Below, piece by piece: positions 23,082 through 35,868 of a stretch of DNA of 64,000 nt (its first letter is position 1; each line of letters begins with the position of its first letter). The notes under the pieces are model-generated. The model saw nothing but the letters and a program-made list of their open reading frames with translations, had not been told where the DNA came from and did not search any database. Where the stretch lies: contig CANFLV010000015.1 in assembly GCA_947448025.1 (NCBI GenBank), forward strand, positions 1-64,000. Direction: 5' to 3'. The DNA is from Oxalobacteraceae bacterium (GTDB taxonomy: Bacteria; Pseudomonadota; Gammaproteobacteria; Burkholderiales; Burkholderiaceae_D). The position numbers and the translations under genes were made by a program.

Positions 23082-24164
23082 TCACGCGTGCAAAGGCCGG
23101 CTGAACTCGTGCACTGCCTCGACGAGGACCGAAACCGCCTCCGGTGGCGTGAATTGGGAAATCCCGTGCCCAAGGTTGAATACATGGCCGCTGCCAGGCG
23201 CATGCTGGCCAAACGCCTGCAATACCTTGGCGACTTCGGCGCGAATCTGCTCAGGCTGGGCAAACAGGACAACCGGATCCAGATTGCCTTGCAAGGCGAC
23301 CCGATCGCCGACTGCCGCGCGCGCCTTGCTGAGATTGACAGTCCAGTCGAGGCCAATGGCATCGGCACCAATGTCAGCAATTTGCTCCAGCCACAAGCCA
23401 CCACCTTTAGTGAACACGATCGCCGGAATCTGCACACCGTCCTTGTGGCGCTGCAACTGGCGCATGACTTCTTGCATGTAGTGCAGTGAAAATTCCTGAT
23501 AGGCGCCATCAGCCAATGCACCACCCCAGGAATCGAACATCATCACGGCTTGCGCACCCGCGTCAATTTGCGCATTGAGATAGGCCGCAGTGGCGGTGGC
23601 ATTCGTTTGCAGGATGTGATGCATGAGGTCCGGGCGCGAATACAGCATCGCCTTGACCTTGCGGAAGTCGGAAGAACCGGCACCCTCCACCATGTAACAG
23701 GCAATCGTCCAGGGGCTGCCGGCAAAGCCGATCAGAGGAACACGACCATTGAGCTCGGTACGGATTTGCGTCACTGCATCAAATACGTATTGGAGATCCG
23801 CCATGTCGGGCACCTGCAGCGCCATGACGGCCTTTTCGTCACGTAATGGCCGCTCGAATTTCGGTCCTTCACCATCCGCAAAATACAAACCTAGCCCCAT
23901 TGCATCAGGCACGGTCAGGATGTCTGAAAACAGAATCGCGGCATCCAGCGCATAGCGATCAATTGGCTGCAACGTCACTTCAGTGGCGTAGTCATGATTT
24001 TTCGCCAGACCGAGGAAAGAGCCGGCACGCTTACGCGTCGCATTGTATTCAGGCAAGTAACGACCGGCCTGACGCATGAGCCACAGCGGCGTGTAATCGG
24101 TCGGCTGGCGTAGCAAGGCACGCAGGAAAGTGTCGTTTTTTAAGGGGGCGAATTTGGAGGACAT
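23082..24164 (-). CDS. hemE: Uroporphyrinogen decarboxylase
   Basis: A 360-residue cytoplasmic enzyme of heme synthesis that converts uroporphyrinogen III to coproporphyrinogen III. The two family signatures are intact: [15 protein letters not shown] near residue 27 and [16 protein letters not shown] near 147. The substrate-binding Asp is in [12 protein letters not shown]. Normal length. Single gene with 222 bases upstream to the divergent cyclase gene, in which I see no other feature. Confidence 0.97.
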   Translation of the reverse strand: MSSKFAPLKNDTFLRALLRQPTDYTPLWLMRQAGRYLPEYNATRKRAGSFLGLAKNHDYATEVTLQPIDRYALDAAILFSDILTVPDAMGLGLYFADGEGPKFERPLRDEKAVMALQVPDMADLQYVFDAVTQIRTELNGRVPLIGFAGSPWTIACYMVEGAGSSDFRKVKAMLYSRPDLMHHILQTNATATAAYLNAQIDAGAQAVMMFDSWGGALADGAYQEFSLHYMQEVMRQLQRHKDGVQIPAIVFTKGGGLWLEQIADIGADAIGLDWTVNLSKARAAVGDRVALQGNLDPVVLFAQPEQIRAEVAKVLQAFGQHAPGSGHVFNLGHGISQFTPPEAVSVLVEAVHEFSRPLHA

Positions 24165-24386
24165 GGCATATCTTTCAAGAAGCCGACATTATCGCTTATG
24201 CGCGCAGCTTCGTGCGAAACAGGCATTGAGGAGCGGCAAAATTTAGTCGTCCTCCTCCAGATTTCCGCCCTTGATTCTCAGCGCCAGGAAAAAATAGCCG
24301 CAACCACAACTATTTCATGGCCAGCGTATTGTTATATTAAAAATTCTTTGGCATCAAATTTTCTTTAGCGATCAACACGACACGCC

Positions 24387-26273
24387 ATGCCGCCCGCGCA
24401 TAAGCAGCCCGCTTACAGTTCAACCAGGCAGCACCGGCCATTTCAGCCGCTGCGCGAGCGGATCGTTGCGTGGCAAATTTTCTATTGCCTGATGACCGGC
24501 TTGGGCGTTGCCTCAGCACAGCTGATATTCCATTTTCTGGATAAACGCGAGCATGCTTTTGAGATCATCAATTCAGCAGCCCAAACGCATGTGCCGCCAC
24601 TGGCAAAGAGTCTGACTAAGCAAGACATGGCAGGTGCCCGGCAGCAGCTAGAGGCAATAGGACGTTTCCCCACGATCGGTTATGTCATTCTCACCCTGCC
24701 TACCGGGGAAAAGATCAAAGCGGGGCGACAGTCCGACCGCTGGGGTCAACTCTTGCTCGATAAATTTTCATCCGTGGCACTAGCCGTACCTGATCCGGAA
24801 CAATCATCGCGCAGCCTCGGGCATTTGCGCATCTATGCCAATCGCGCCGAATTGCGCAACGAAGTGGCCGTGGATGCCCTGTTAATCATCGCATCACAGG
24901 CAATCGGTATCCTGATCCTTGCCCTGTTAATGGCGCGCCTCAGTAATCGCCTCGTGGGGCGCCATCTGACGCATATCGCGAAGCATATATCCGGGCTCAA
25001 TCCCATTGCCCTCGATCAGAAGCTGGAATTAGCGCGACGTCCGCGCACTGTCGAAGATGAGCTCGACCAGTTATGCAACGCGTTCAACAGGCTCAATTCA
25101 AGGTTGGTTTCTTACATCGATTCGCACCGCTTGCTTGAAGAGGAATTACGCAGTCATCGTGATGGACTGACGGTGCTGGTCGCCGAGCGCACTAGTTCCC
25201 TTGAACGACTGAAGGAATTTCATAGTCTGATTATTGCTATGTTGACCCGATTTATGAACTTACCACCTGAAAAGGCAAACGATGCGGTCGAACATGGTCT
25301 ATCAGCTTTCTGTGATTACTTTGACGCACCGCGCTGTATCCTGTTCACGCTGGACGAGACCGGCCAACGGTTTTGCACCGCAAATACCTGGCCACCTCTA
25401 TCGTGCACTGATGCAGCGGGTACGATATGGCTTCCCTCTGAGTTCTTGCCGCGGCAATCGACGGGATCGCCTGGAGCAAGGATCTGGCTGAGCAATACTG
25501 GCTCTGGCTTAGATGACTATGGTGTTACGACGTGCTTATTGAAGCTACTTGATACACGTGCTTTTACCATCGTTAGTATCGAAATCCAGGACCGTATCGT
25601 AGGTCTTCTCTGTCTCGTCGGTCAGGCCCTGATGCGCGACAGCGACAATGCAAAATTACTCGAACTTGCCGCCCGGGTCGCGGCCAATATGCTTGATCAC
25701 AAGATCGCCCAGATACGATTACTAGAGACCCAGCAGGCACTCGAAACAGTGAATTCAGAATTGAATCAATTGAGTCAATTCGATCCGCTGACGGGCCTCG
25801 CAAACAGGCGACGCTTCGATGAAATCAAGGCACTCGAGTTCAGCCGCGCACTGCGCGCTGAATTGCCGCTTGCTGTAATGATGTGCGATATCGACCACTT
25901 CAAACTTTACAACGATACTTACGGCCACGCGCAAGGCGATCGATGCCTGAAGTCCCTCGCAGATTGCCTTGCAACGCTGTTCGCGCGTGCAGGCGAATTA
26001 CCGGCGCGTCTAGGTGGGGAAGAGTTCGCCGTGCTCTTGCCTGGCGCGACAGCGGAGTTTGCCCTGAGCCAGGCTGAGCGACTGCGCCAAGCGGTGTGGG
26101 ACTTGGCATTACCGCACGCAGGTTCGCCGATCGCGGATCGCGTCACCATAAGTATTGGCGTTGCTTGCCTCAGGCACGATCAGCATCTGGAATTTGACAG
26201 CCTTTTACAAGTAGCAGACGAAGCGTTGTACGTTGCGAAGACACACCGTAATTTTGTAAGTTTCGCGCAATAG
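24387..26273 (+). CDS. Membrane-bound diguanylate cyclase with GGDEF domain
   Basis: 628 residues, predicted to make cyclic di-GMP. TM1 is about residues 31-51, a periplasmic sensor spans about 52-162, and TM2 is about 164-184. A HAMP-like linker, a coiled segment (about 245-275) and a GAF-like region follow. The GGDEF domain starts at DPLTGLANRRRF (466). The active site is GGEEF (543-547), and DIDHFKLYND is the metal/GTP segment, so catalysis should be intact. The inhibitory-site position reads RAGE (534-537) instead of RxxD, so product inhibition may be weak. Divergent from hemE; no clear ribosome binding site at the ATG. Confidence 0.92.
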   Translation: MPPAHKQPAYSSTRQHRPFQPLRERIVAWQIFYCLMTGLGVASAQLIFHFLDKREHAFEIINSAAQTHVPPLAKSLTKQDMAGARQQLEAIGRFPTIGYVILTLPTGEKIKAGRQSDRWGQLLLDKFSSVALAVPDPEQSSRSLGHLRIYANRAELRNEVAVDALLIIASQAIGILILALLMARLSNRLVGRHLTHIAKHISGLNPIALDQKLELARRPRTVEDELDQLCNAFNRLNSRLVSYIDSHRLLEEELRSHRDGLTVLVAERTSSLERLKEFHSLIIAMLTRFMNLPPEKANDAVEHGLSAFCDYFDAPRCILFTLDETGQRFCTANTWPPLSCTDAAGTIWLPSEFLPRQSTGSPGARIWLSNTGSGLDDYGVTTCLLKLLDTRAFTIVSIEIQDRIVGLLCLVGQALMRDSDNAKLLELAARVAANMLDHKIAQIRLLETQQALETVNSELNQLSQFDPLTGLANRRRFDEIKALEFSRALRAELPLAVMMCDIDHFKLYNDTYGHAQGDRCLKSLADCLATLFARAGELPARLGGEEFAVLLPGATAEFALSQAERLRQAVWDLALPHAGSPIADRVTISIGVACLRHDQHLEFDSLLQVADEALYVAKTHRNFVSFAQ

Positions 26274-26353
26274 GATCGTCAAGCTGTAATTTTTACCGGT
26301 AGTCGATGAAACAGGCCGCCGGTATCGTTTAGAGGTCAAAAACTGGACTCTCC

Positions 26354-26812
26354 ATGCGAAAAATATCAGGATTTCATATTTCATACGGAATACCGAAAAA
26401 TTACGTATTTTTATTCGCGTGGATTATTATGATCGGTTGTACGAAGGTCAATAATATTTCTCAAGGGAACGAATCGGCTGCTGTTTTTCGTATTCGCGCT
26501 GATGCCGGCCAAACGACAACCGGAGGTATTCCAATTACCCTTGCGGTAGAGCACGAGATGAACAATGAACCAGTTACGTGGCATCTCGATCCACAGAGTC
26601 CTGGCAAGCTGGATGAAATCAATGGTGATACCGTGCGCTATTTACCGCCCGCGGCAGGTACGATTACTGGCGAGGCTCAAATTTCCATCACGGCGACCGT
26701 GAATGGTCTAACGCAGCATATTGAGCTGCTTGTACTGCCGTGGCCCGAGGCAGTTTTGAGTGTTAAACGCGGTGCACGACTGCTTGGATCTCAGGTAATT
26801 ATATTCGCATGA
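26354..26812 (+). CDS. Hypothetical lipoprotein, possibly truncated
   Basis: 152 residues. A hydrophobic stretch is followed by IIMIGC, an acceptable lipobox. The mature part looks like a beta-sandwich (bacterial Ig-like) segment: GGIPITLAVEHEMNNEPVTW, then VRYLPPAAGTITGEAQISIT. The 5' end is visibly more AT-rich than its neighbours, suggesting recent acquisition. The last residues (SVKRGARLLGSQVIIFA) do not look like a natural domain end, and the frame runs 22 bases into the convergent CoA-binding gene, so it may be the remnant of a longer gene. Function unknown. Confidence 0.55.
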   Translation: MRKISGFHISYGIPKNYVFLFAWIIMIGCTKVNNISQGNESAAVFRIRADAGQTTTGGIPITLAVEHEMNNEPVTWHLDPQSPGKLDEINGDTVRYLPPAAGTITGEAQISITATVNGLTQHIELLVLPWPEAVLSVKRGARLLGSQVIIFA

Positions 26813-27225
26813 TCAATTTTTATACAGCGGTCCATCACGACATGCAAGCCGGCGGCTTGCGCTTTTTTAGTCGCGACATGATTAATCACACCGAATTGCA
26901 TCCATAGTGCGCCGGCGGCAATGGCAATTGCTTCGTCTGCGATAGCTTCGATTGCGTCAGATTTTCGAAAGCAATCAACCAGGTCAATTTTCAAGCCTTG
27001 CTCGCGCATAGCCTTGCCGGCCATGGTCAAGCTGGGGTAGCAATGCTCGCCGAGCACGGTGCTGCCGGCACACACCGGATTGACAGGAATGATGCGGTAG
27101 CCATGCGCCTGCAGATAGGATGCAACTTCATGACTGGCACGCTGAGGATCAGGCGACAGGCCGACCACGGCGATAGTACGAACCTCCCGCAGCAAGGAGG
27201 CAATCGAGGCAGCAGAAGGATTCAT
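26791..27225 (-). CDS. CoA-binding protein (YccU-like)
   Basis: A 144-residue Rossmann-fold protein of the CoA-binding domain family. TIAVVGLSPDPQRASHEVAS is the nucleotide-binding turn, with IIPVNP, FRKSDAI and a GALWMQFGV segment. The last motif and the conserved Cys in VMDRCIKID are usual for this family. The biological role is unknown. It lies downstream of the atp operon terminator, on the same strand. Confidence 0.87.
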   Translation of the reverse strand: MNPSAASIASLLREVRTIAVVGLSPDPQRASHEVASYLQAHGYRIIPVNPVCAGSTVLGEHCYPSLTMAGKAMREQGLKIDLVDCFRKSDAIEAIADEAIAIAAGALWMQFGVINHVATKKAQAAGLHVVMDRCIKIDHANIIT

Positions 27226-27244
27226 TCTGACTCCGGAAATAGAA

Positions 27245-27266
27245 AAAGGCAGCCTAAGCTGCCTTT
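27245..27266 (-). terminator. Rho-independent terminator of the atp operon
   Basis: Perfect 9-bp stem AAAGGCAGC/GCTGCCTTT with a 4-base loop, followed on the minus strand by TT and then CT. It lies 22 bases past the atpC stop and just upstream of the CoA-binding gene. Confidence 0.9.
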
Positions 27267-27287
27267 CATTTTACTGCGATGCTGTGC

Positions 27288-27710
27288 TTAACGCTTCTGA
27301 CGGAATCTTGCGATTGCCGCCAACTGTGCTACCGCGTGGGCCAGTTCACCCTGCGCTTGTGCATAGTCAATCATTGCATCTTTGTTTTGCAAGGCTTCTT
27401 CAGCCGCTTTCTTGGCTTCAGCTGCTTTCGCTTCGTCAAGATCCGCGCCGCGAATCGCCGTGTCGGCAAGAACCGTCACTGAATTCGGTTGCACCTCAAG
27501 GATGCCACCAGCGACAAAGACAAACTCTTCTTCAGCCTGGCCGACCACCTTGATGCGTACTGCACCGGGACGAATGCGCGTGATCAGCGGAATATGCTGC
27601 GGATAAATCCCCAGCTCGCCTGCTTCGCCAGGCAAGGCAACGAATTCCGCCTCGCCTGAGAAGATCAGCGCTTCCGCAGAGACTACGTCTACGTGAATTG
27701 ATTTTGCCAT
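27288..27710 (-). CDS. atpC: ATP synthase epsilon subunit
   Basis: 140-residue central-stalk subunit of F1. The N-terminal beta-sandwich ([34 protein letters not shown]) and C-terminal two-helix hairpin ([18 protein letters not shown]) are both present. Last gene of the atp operon, followed by the terminator at 27245-27266. Confidence 0.97.
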   Translation of the reverse strand: MAKSIHVDVVSAEALIFSGEAEFVALPGEAGELGIYPQHIPLITRIRPGAVRIKVVGQAEEEFVFVAGGILEVQPNSVTVLADTAIRGADLDEAKAAEAKKAAEEALQNKDAMIDYAQAQGELAHAVAQLAAIARFRQKR

Positions 27711-27805
27711 GTTTGAACCTTATGTCGTTCGTCCACAGAGCCATGCAAGAAGGTTCGTGCTGGCAGTCGACGCGAAGCCGACTGCCGTCAAACCTGACTA
27801 GCAAA

Positions 27806-29290
<1,485 letters not shown>

Positions 29291-29375
29291 TCAGCCTGGA
29301 CCGCACATTTAATCGGTTCAGGAGAGAGTCATTCGTCGCGCTTTGGCGCCGTTTGAACTCTGTCCCGAATACCGT

Positions 29376-30248
29376 TTAAACAGCTGCCGCGCCCGCCACA
29401 ATCTCAGACAGCTCTTTCGTGATCGCAGCCTGACGAGTCTTGTTGTAAATCAACTTCAACTCACCAATCACATTACCTGCGTTATCACTTGCCGACTTCA
29501 TGGCGACCATACGTGCCGATTGCTCGGACGCGAGGTTTTCCGCGACGGCCTGATAAATCAGCGCTTCCACGTAACGCACCAGCAAATCATCAATCACGAT
29601 CTGCGCATCTGGCTCGTAAAGATAATCCCAGCTGTGCTGGCGACCTTTATCTGCTTCGAGCTGGCCGGCCGACAATGGCAGCAATTGCTCCATCATTGGC
29701 TCTTGCTTCATCGTGTTGATGAACTTGGTGTACACGAGGTAGACCGCGTCCAATTTACCTTCCTGGTACATATCGAGCAGAACCTTGACAGGCCCGATCA
29801 ATTTTTCCAGGTGCGGTGTATCACCTAACTGTACTGCGTGCGAAACCACATTCGCGCCCATCCGGCTCAGGAAGCCTAAAGCTTTGTTACCGATAGCAAC
29901 TGCGGCAAGCTTGTTACCACTCGCTTCAAGTTCACGGGCTTTGCTGGTCACGATGCGCAAGGCATTGGTATTCATGCCGCCGCACAGACCTTTATCGGTC
30001 GTTACAACGACGATGCCTACCGTTTTCGCCTTATCCTGTTTTACCAGGAAGGGATGCGTATATTCCGGATTTGCTTGTGCCAAGTGAGCGGCGATATTGC
30101 GAATCTTTTCACTGTAGGGACGAGCCGCACGCATCCGGTCTTGCGCTTTGCGCATTTTGGATGCGGCGACCATTTCCATCGCCTTCGTGATCTTCTTCGT
30201 ATTTTCTACGCTCTTGATCTTGCCACGTATCTCTTTGCCTGCAGCCAT
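29376..30248 (-). CDS. atpG: ATP synthase gamma subunit
   Basis: 290-residue rotor subunit. The N-terminal [20 protein letters not shown] and the C-terminal [20 protein letters not shown] helices form the rotating coiled coil; both are strongly conserved. GLCGGMN lies in the middle. Complete. Confidence 0.98.
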   Translation of the reverse strand: MAAGKEIRGKIKSVENTKKITKAMEMVAASKMRKAQDRMRAARPYSEKIRNIAAHLAQANPEYTHPFLVKQDKAKTVGIVVVTTDKGLCGGMNTNALRIVTSKARELEASGNKLAAVAIGNKALGFLSRMGANVVSHAVQLGDTPHLEKLIGPVKVLLDMYQEGKLDAVYLVYTKFINTMKQEPMMEQLLPLSAGQLEADKGRQHSWDYLYEPDAQIVIDDLLVRYVEALIYQAVAENLASEQSARMVAMKSASDNAGNVIGELKLIYNKTRQAAITKELSEIVAGAAAV

Positions 30249-30279
30249 GAGTACTTACTCCTTGTAGCCCCAGTTAAGA

Positions 30280-31815
30280 TCAGAATGTTTTTTTGAAATC
30301 AGCAACCGCGGCGGACATTTCTGCTTCGCCATCTTTATCGAGTTGCTTGGTTTCTTCAATCTTCTGCAGTAACGCGGCGTGGCTGGTCTTCATGAAGTTA
30401 TGCAGACCGGACTCAAAGGCGAGTACTTTCTTGACTTCGAGGCTGTCGAAAAAGCCCTTGTTCACAGCAAACAGAGACACGGCCATCAGCGAGATTGGCA
30501 ATGGCGAGTACTGGGATTGCTTGAGCAATTCCGTTACGCGCGCACCACGGTCGAGCTGCTTGCGGGTCGACTCATCGAGGTCCGAAGCGAACTGCGCAAA
30601 CGCGGCCAATTCACGATACTGCGCCAGATCGGTACGGATACCGCCGGACAGGTTCTTGATGACTTTAGTCTGAGCTGCACCACCAACGCGTGAGACCGAA
30701 ATACCGGCGTTAATCGCTGGACGGACACCCGAGTTGAACAATGAAGTCTCAAGGAAGATCTGACCGTCCGTAATCGAAATCACGTTAGTCGGAACGAATG
30801 CGGACACGTCGCCGGCTTGCGTTTCAATGATCGGCAGGGCTGTCAAAGAACCAGTTTTGCCTTTGACGGCGCCCTTGGTGAATTCTTCGACATAGTGCGG
30901 ATTGACGCGAGCTGCGCGCTCGAGCAAACGCGAGTGGAGATAGAACACGTCGCCAGGATACGCTTCGCGGCCTGGTGGACGGCGCAGCAGCAGCGATACC
31001 TGACGGTAAGCCACAGCTTGCTTGGACAAATCGTCATACACGATCAGTGCATCTTCACCACGATCACGGAAGTATTCGCCCATTGCGCAACCGGAGTACG
31101 GCGACACGTATTGCATCGCAGCCGACTCGGAAGCCGATGCAGCAACAACGATCGTGTATTCCATGGCGCCATGCTGCTCGAGGGAGCGCACGATGTTCTT
31201 GATCGACGACGCTTTTTGACCGATCGCGACATAGATACACACCATGCCCTGGCCTTTTTGATTGATGATGGCGTCAATCGCAACCGCTGTCTTGCCGGTT
31301 TGACGATCACCAATGATCAATTCGCGCTGACCACGGCCGATCGGTACCATCGAGTCAATCGACTTCAGGCCAGTCTGCATAGGCTGCGAGACGGACTGAC
31401 GGGCAATCACGCCCGGCGCGATTTTTTCGATAGGCATCGACAACTTGGCGTTGATCGGACCTTTGCCGTCGATAGGCTGGCCGAGCGCGTTGACTACGCG
31501 ACCAAGCAGTTCCGGACCGACTGGCACTTCCAGAATACGACCGGTACATTTGACCGTGTCGCCTTCGGAGATATGCTCGTAGTCACCCAGAATAACGGAA
31601 CCGACCGAGTCACGCTCGAGGTTCAGCGCGAGGCCGAATGTGTTGCCTGGGAATTCCAGCATCTCGCCTTGCATGACGTCGGACAGACCGTGAATGCGGC
31701 AGATACCGTCGGATACGGAAATCACTGTACCCTGATTGCGGATTTCGGCGCTGTCGCCAAGACCCTGGATCCGGCTCTTGATCAGTTCGCTGATTTCAGA
31801 CGGGTTGAGTTGCAT
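30280..31815 (-). CDS. atpA: ATP synthase alpha subunit
   Basis: 511-residue non-catalytic nucleotide-binding F1 subunit. It starts [16 protein letters not shown]. Walker A is GDRQTGKT near residue 170, followed by [13 protein letters not shown] and the signature [15 protein letters not shown] long frame on the opposite strand (30817-31827) is only its shadow. Confidence 0.98.
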   Translation of the reverse strand: MQLNPSEISELIKSRIQGLGDSAEIRNQGTVISVSDGICRIHGLSDVMQGEMLEFPGNTFGLALNLERDSVGSVILGDYEHISEGDTVKCTGRILEVPVGPELLGRVVNALGQPIDGKGPINAKLSMPIEKIAPGVIARQSVSQPMQTGLKSIDSMVPIGRGQRELIIGDRQTGKTAVAIDAIINQKGQGMVCIYVAIGQKASSIKNIVRSLEQHGAMEYTIVVAASASESAAMQYVSPYSGCAMGEYFRDRGEDALIVYDDLSKQAVAYRQVSLLLRRPPGREAYPGDVFYLHSRLLERAARVNPHYVEEFTKGAVKGKTGSLTALPIIETQAGDVSAFVPTNVISITDGQIFLETSLFNSGVRPAINAGISVSRVGGAAQTKVIKNLSGGIRTDLAQYRELAAFAQFASDLDESTRKQLDRGARVTELLKQSQYSPLPISLMAVSLFAVNKGFFDSLEVKKVLAFESGLHNFMKTSHAALLQKIEETKQLDKDGEAEMSAAVADFKKTF

Positions 31816-31865
31816 ACAAACTCCTAAAAATATTCTCTGTGCTTACGCTAAGGACGATGGCCCGA

Positions 31866-32411
31866 TCAAGCGGTCAGCGCGGTGTGCATCTTTTGCAGCT
31901 TTGCGCGTACCGAGGTATCGAGCACTTCATCACCGACCACTACACGAACACCACCAATCAAGGTGCTATCGACAGCGACCGAAGGATTGAGCTTGCGACC
32001 GAAACGCTTTTCGAGCGTTGCGAGCAGGTCTGCAACCTGAGTCGTCGACAGCTCGAAGGCGCTGGTAATTGCCGCATCTGCTGCACCTTCCTCGGCATTT
32101 TTCAATGCAAGGAATTGCGCGCCGATTTCCGGCAGCAGCGTGACACGGCCATTTTCGACCAGCATGTTGACGAAGTTTTTCGCTTCAGCATTCATCGGCG
32201 ATTTCACAGCAGCCAGCAAAGTGTCCGCAACCATCTGGTCCGACATTTTCGGGTTGTGTGCGAGCGCCTGCACATCGGGGTGGGCCGCAACCTGCGCCAT
32301 TTCAGTCACGAGCTCCGACCACGCGTTCAGCGGAGTCGAGGCGCGGCCGTCTTTGGCGACACGGAATAAAGCTTCTGCATAAGGGCGTGCAATCGTCGCG
32401 AGTTCGGCCAT
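31866..32411 (-). CDS. atpH: ATP synthase delta subunit
   Basis: 181-residue peripheral-stalk subunit. It starts [16 protein letters not shown], the conserved opening, and has the C-terminal [19 protein letters not shown] signature. Two bases separate it from atpF. Confidence 0.97.
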   Translation of the reverse strand: MAELATIARPYAEALFRVAKDGRASTPLNAWSELVTEMAQVAAHPDVQALAHNPKMSDQMVADTLLAAVKSPMNAEAKNFVNMLVENGRVTLLPEIGAQFLALKNAEEGAADAAITSAFELSTTQVADLLATLEKRFGRKLNPSVAVDSTLIGGVRVVVGDEVLDTSVRAKLQKMHTALTA

Positions 32412-32413
32412 GA

Positions 32414-32884
32414 TTACAACTCTGTCTTCAGTTGGTTCAACAAGTCGGCATGGGCGGCGGCATTGATCTCACGCTTCAAGATCTGCTCGGCGCCTTTAAC
32501 TGCCAGCGTTGCTACCTCAGCACGCAATGTTTCACGCGCTTTCGTAACTTGTTGCTCTGCATCGCTCTTGGCCGCGGCCAGGATACGAGCAGCTTCATCA
32601 GACGCCGTCTTCTTGGCTTCTTCGATAATTGCCAGCGCGCGCTTTTCTGCGTCGCCGATACGTTTTTGGCCTTCGTCGCGGGCGCTAGTCAGTTCTGCCT
32701 GTGCGCGCTTTTCGGCGACAGCCATTGCTTCCTTGCCTTTGTCGGCAGCCGACAAGCCATCCGCAATCTTCCGCGCGCGATCATCGAGCGCTTTCATCAC
32801 TGGTGGCCACACGAAAGACATCGTGAACCACGCTAGGATGAAGAAGACCACGAACTGCGCAATCAATGTTGCATTTAAGTTCAC
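32414..32884 (-). CDS. atpF: ATP synthase b subunit
   Basis: 156-residue peripheral stator. One N-terminal membrane helix ([19 protein letters not shown]) is followed by a long charged, alanine-rich helix, as expected. Complete. Confidence 0.97.
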   Translation of the reverse strand: MNLNATLIAQFVVFFILAWFTMSFVWPPVMKALDDRARKIADGLSAADKGKEAMAVAEKRAQAELTSARDEGQKRIGDAEKRALAIIEEAKKTASDEAARILAAAKSDAEQQVTKARETLRAEVATLAVKGAEQILKREINAAAHADLLNQLKTEL

Positions 32885-32961
32885 GGTAGTTTCCTTCTCA
32901 GAATAACGTGTGCCGGACTTTTATCCTGTACGGATAAGCGGCCGGCTGTGAGAATCGACAA

Positions 32962-33222
<261 letters not shown>

Positions 33223-33303
33223 TCAAAAACAAAAATTAAAACCTGCGAAACCTGCTGTTACATCCAAACTAAAAAAACTTACTGCTGACCAACTCAATCC
33301 AGC

Positions 33304-34143
33304 TTAGTGGCCTTCATGCGCCTGGCCGACATACACCAGAGTCAGCATCATGAAAATAAACGCCTGCAATACAACGATCAGGATATGGAACAGTGCCCAG
33401 ATAGTACCTGCGGCAACGTGCATGCCGAAGCCCCACCATGTCGCTGTCGATCCAAGCAGCGCGATGAGCAGGAAGACCAGCTCGCCGGCGTACATATTGC
33501 CGAACAGTCGCATACCCAGCGAGACTGTCTTGGCGACGAATTCAATGATGTTCAAGCCGAGGTTGAATATCCATAACAAAGGATGATTACCGAAAGGAGC
33601 GCAAAACAGTTCATGGATGAAACCGCCGATGCCTTTGATCTTGATGTTATAGAACAGCATCAGTGCGAATACGCCGATCGACATGCCCAGTGTGCCGTTC
33701 AGGTCAGCGGTAGGAACAACGCGGAAATGCATTTCACCCATGCCCATCATGCTGAAGATGGTAGCGAACAAGTCGACTGGCAAAAAGTCCATTGAGTTCA
33801 TCAACAGAACCCAGACAAATACGGTCAGTGCCAGCGGCGCGATGAATTGACGATTGCCATGTACGATGGCTTTCGACTGGTCTTCCACCATTTCAACGAC
33901 GATTTCAACCGCAGCCTGGAAACGGCCTGGCACGCCCGAAGTTGCGCGACGCGCTGCTTTGAACATGAAGAGGGAACCGATGATACCGATCAGAACTGAC
34001 CAAAAAATAGTATCGAGATTCAGAATTGAAAAATCGATAATTTTCGTTTGATGCGAAGTTTGCCAGTGTCCGAGATGATGGACGATATATTCAGACGCGG
34101 TCGGCGCGTGGGCTGCGCCTGCTGCTAGGGTTTCAGATGCCAT
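33304..34143 (-). CDS. atpB: ATP synthase a subunit
   Basis: 279-residue membrane subunit forming the proton half-channels, with several membrane segments. The essential Arg is in [19 protein letters not shown]. Longer than the approximately 270 residues of E. coli, but typical for betaproteobacteria. Confidence 0.97.
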   Translation of the reverse strand: MASETLAAGAAHAPTASEYIVHHLGHWQTSHQTKIIDFSILNLDTIFWSVLIGIIGSLFMFKAARRATSGVPGRFQAAVEIVVEMVEDQSKAIVHGNRQFIAPLALTVFVWVLLMNSMDFLPVDLFATIFSMMGMGEMHFRVVPTADLNGTLGMSIGVFALMLFYNIKIKGIGGFIHELFCAPFGNHPLLWIFNLGLNIIEFVAKTVSLGMRLFGNMYAGELVFLLIALLGSTATWWGFGMHVAAGTIWALFHILIVVLQAFIFMMLTLVYVGQAHEGH

Positions 34144-34145
34144 GG

Positions 34146-34484
34146 TCAGTGCCTAAATAATAAGATTATGTAACTTTTCAATGCCACGATGAACCCGACA
34201 ATCAATGCCAGCCAGTTCAAATCATGGTAAAGCCAGGCGGTCACGCCAAGTAGCGTCACCGTCAATGCAATCTTGATAAATTCACCGATGAAAAAAGTCA
34301 TCGGGTTCGCGCCAGCGCCTTTTTGTGCATTGGCAAACAAGCGCAAGGCAAACAAGCTGTTCGGCAGGACACAACTCAGACCACCGAGAAGCGCGGACAA
34401 CAGCGCGGGTACTCCACCTATTAATCCGGCAATAATGCCGGCAATGGCTGTGGTCGCGAATTGCAGGAGGATGATTTGTCGCAT
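34146..34484 (-). CDS. atpI: ATP synthase protein I
   Basis: 112-residue membrane protein with four hydrophobic segments, the usual first gene of the operon. It helps c-ring assembly in some bacteria. It precedes atpB by two bases. The start at 34484 matches the promoter at 34583-34612, giving a leader of about 90 bases. Confidence 0.92.
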   Translation of the reverse strand: MRQIILLQFATTAIAGIIAGLIGGVPALLSALLGGLSCVLPNSLFALRLFANAQKGAGANPMTFFIGEFIKIALTVTLLGVTAWLYHDLNWLALIVGFIVALKSYIILLFRH

Positions 34485-34582
34485 GCCAGTCCTGAATCGT
34501 GCGGTCCGTGGCTACCCGGTCAGGCGGCCTTGTCAGCTTTTAATTATTTCTTTATTAGGCGGGTGTTCTCAGAAGCCACGGG

Positions 34583-34612
34583 ATTATAAGTGTTTTCCGA
34601 TTGCGACGTCAA
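34583..34612 (-). promoter_or_regulatory. Sigma70 promoter of the atp operon
   Basis: On the minus strand: -35 TTGACG (34607-34612), 18-base spacer, -10 TATAAT (34583-34588). A perfect -10 and five of six bases in the -35, about 99 bases upstream of atpI. The rest of the gap between atpI and parB (34485-34927) contains no convincing gene; short rightward frames there lack coding character. Confidence 0.85.
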
Positions 34613-34927
34613 ACCTTTGCTGAGTCGGGCAAAGGCGAAAGCCGGATCCCGTGCACTATTTAGGAACGTCCAGAAGCAGCACTTTCGTCGATTTTTTGCA
34701 TTGGCCGATCAGCAGTCAAAACGCGCCTACCCGCCCTCTTTCCCCCTCTGCCAAAGGAAATTGAGCGATGCAACTGCTAAGCATTGTCAACTGACCCGAC
34801 AAAAATCAAACTGACGATCAAAGAGAGAAATCTCCTCTTGACCCGATTGCCCCAGTATTTTTACGGTATGGAGCAAAGCCAGAGATTGATTTCAAGCAAA
34901 AATATGTTCGGTCCCAAGCGCTCATCC

Positions 34928-35815
34928 TCAAACGGGCTCGCGCAACTTGCCAATGACGCCGTCAAGCGCATCCAAATCAGCGAACTCGATGACTAACTGG
35001 CCGCGATTACGTGTGCCGATCTTGATCGTGACTTGTGTGGCCAAGGCATCTGACAATTCTTCTTCAAGACGCGTGATGTCACGCGATTTTTCACGGCCGG
35101 CCATGCGCGGCTTGCTTGCTTCGCTGAGGTCGGTGCTGGCGCGTGCCACCAGCTTCTCCGCTTCGCGCACCGACATGCGCTTGGCGACGACCTGGTTTGC
35201 GAGGGTAATTTGCATACCGGCATCTACCGCTAGTAAAGCACGGGCATGTCCCATATCAATGTCGCCGGCCATGAGCATGGTCTGCACTGGCTTTGCGAGA
35301 TTGAGCAGGCGCAGGAGGTTGGAGACAGCGCTGCGCGAACGCCCTACCGCACCGGCGGCTTGTTCATGCGTGAAATTGAAATCAGAGATCAGGCGATGGA
35401 TGCCCTGCGCTTCTTCAAGCGGATTCAAATCTTCGCGCTGGATGTTTTCGATCAGCGCCATGGCGGCGGCGGCTTCGTCGTTGACATCCTTGACCAGCAC
35501 CGGCACTTCGCTCAGGCCCGCCAGTTGCGCAGCACGGAAGCGGCGCTCGCCTGCAATAATTTCATATTTGTTGACGCCAATCGGGCGCACAAGGATAGGC
35601 TGCAGCAAACCTTGTACGCGGATTGACTCTGACAGCTCATTTAAGGCTTCTTCATCCATGCGCGTGCGTGGCTGATATTTGCCAGCCTGCATTTCTTTAA
35701 CATTCAGCACGGAAGGTGCGCCAGGGATGGCAGCCGCCATATCATCCAGGCCATCGCCGCCGAGCAGGGCTTCGAGACCGCGACCAAGACCTTTGAGACT
35801 TTTTTTCGTAACCAT
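34928..35815 (-). CDS. parB: Chromosome partitioning protein ParB
   Basis: 295-residue CTP-dependent DNA clamp that loads at parS. The N-terminal nucleotide motif is GERRFRAAQLAG near residue 90. The helix-turn-helix region EDLNPLEEAQGIHRLISDF with THEQAAGAVGRSRSAVSNLL follows, and the C-terminus is a dimerisation domain. Its likely sites, two parS palindromes, are at 39967-40062. Lies 53 bases downstream of parA. Confidence 0.96.
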   Translation of the reverse strand: MVTKKSLKGLGRGLEALLGGDGLDDMAAAIPGAPSVLNVKEMQAGKYQPRTRMDEEALNELSESIRVQGLLQPILVRPIGVNKYEIIAGERRFRAAQLAGLSEVPVLVKDVNDEAAAAMALIENIQREDLNPLEEAQGIHRLISDFNFTHEQAAGAVGRSRSAVSNLLRLLNLAKPVQTMLMAGDIDMGHARALLAVDAGMQITLANQVVAKRMSVREAEKLVARASTDLSEASKPRMAGREKSRDITRLEEELSDALATQVTIKIGTRNRGQLVIEFADLDALDGVIGKLREPV

Positions 35816-35868
35816 TGTGAAACTTTCTTGAATTCTGTGGGTGCACTCAGCGTGCTAATTTCATCGCG

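Noticed and set aside
30817-31827. Long 336-residue frame opposite atpA
   Set aside because: It lies entirely within the reverse of atpA, has no recognisable domain, and its composition is that of a shadow of a conserved gene.
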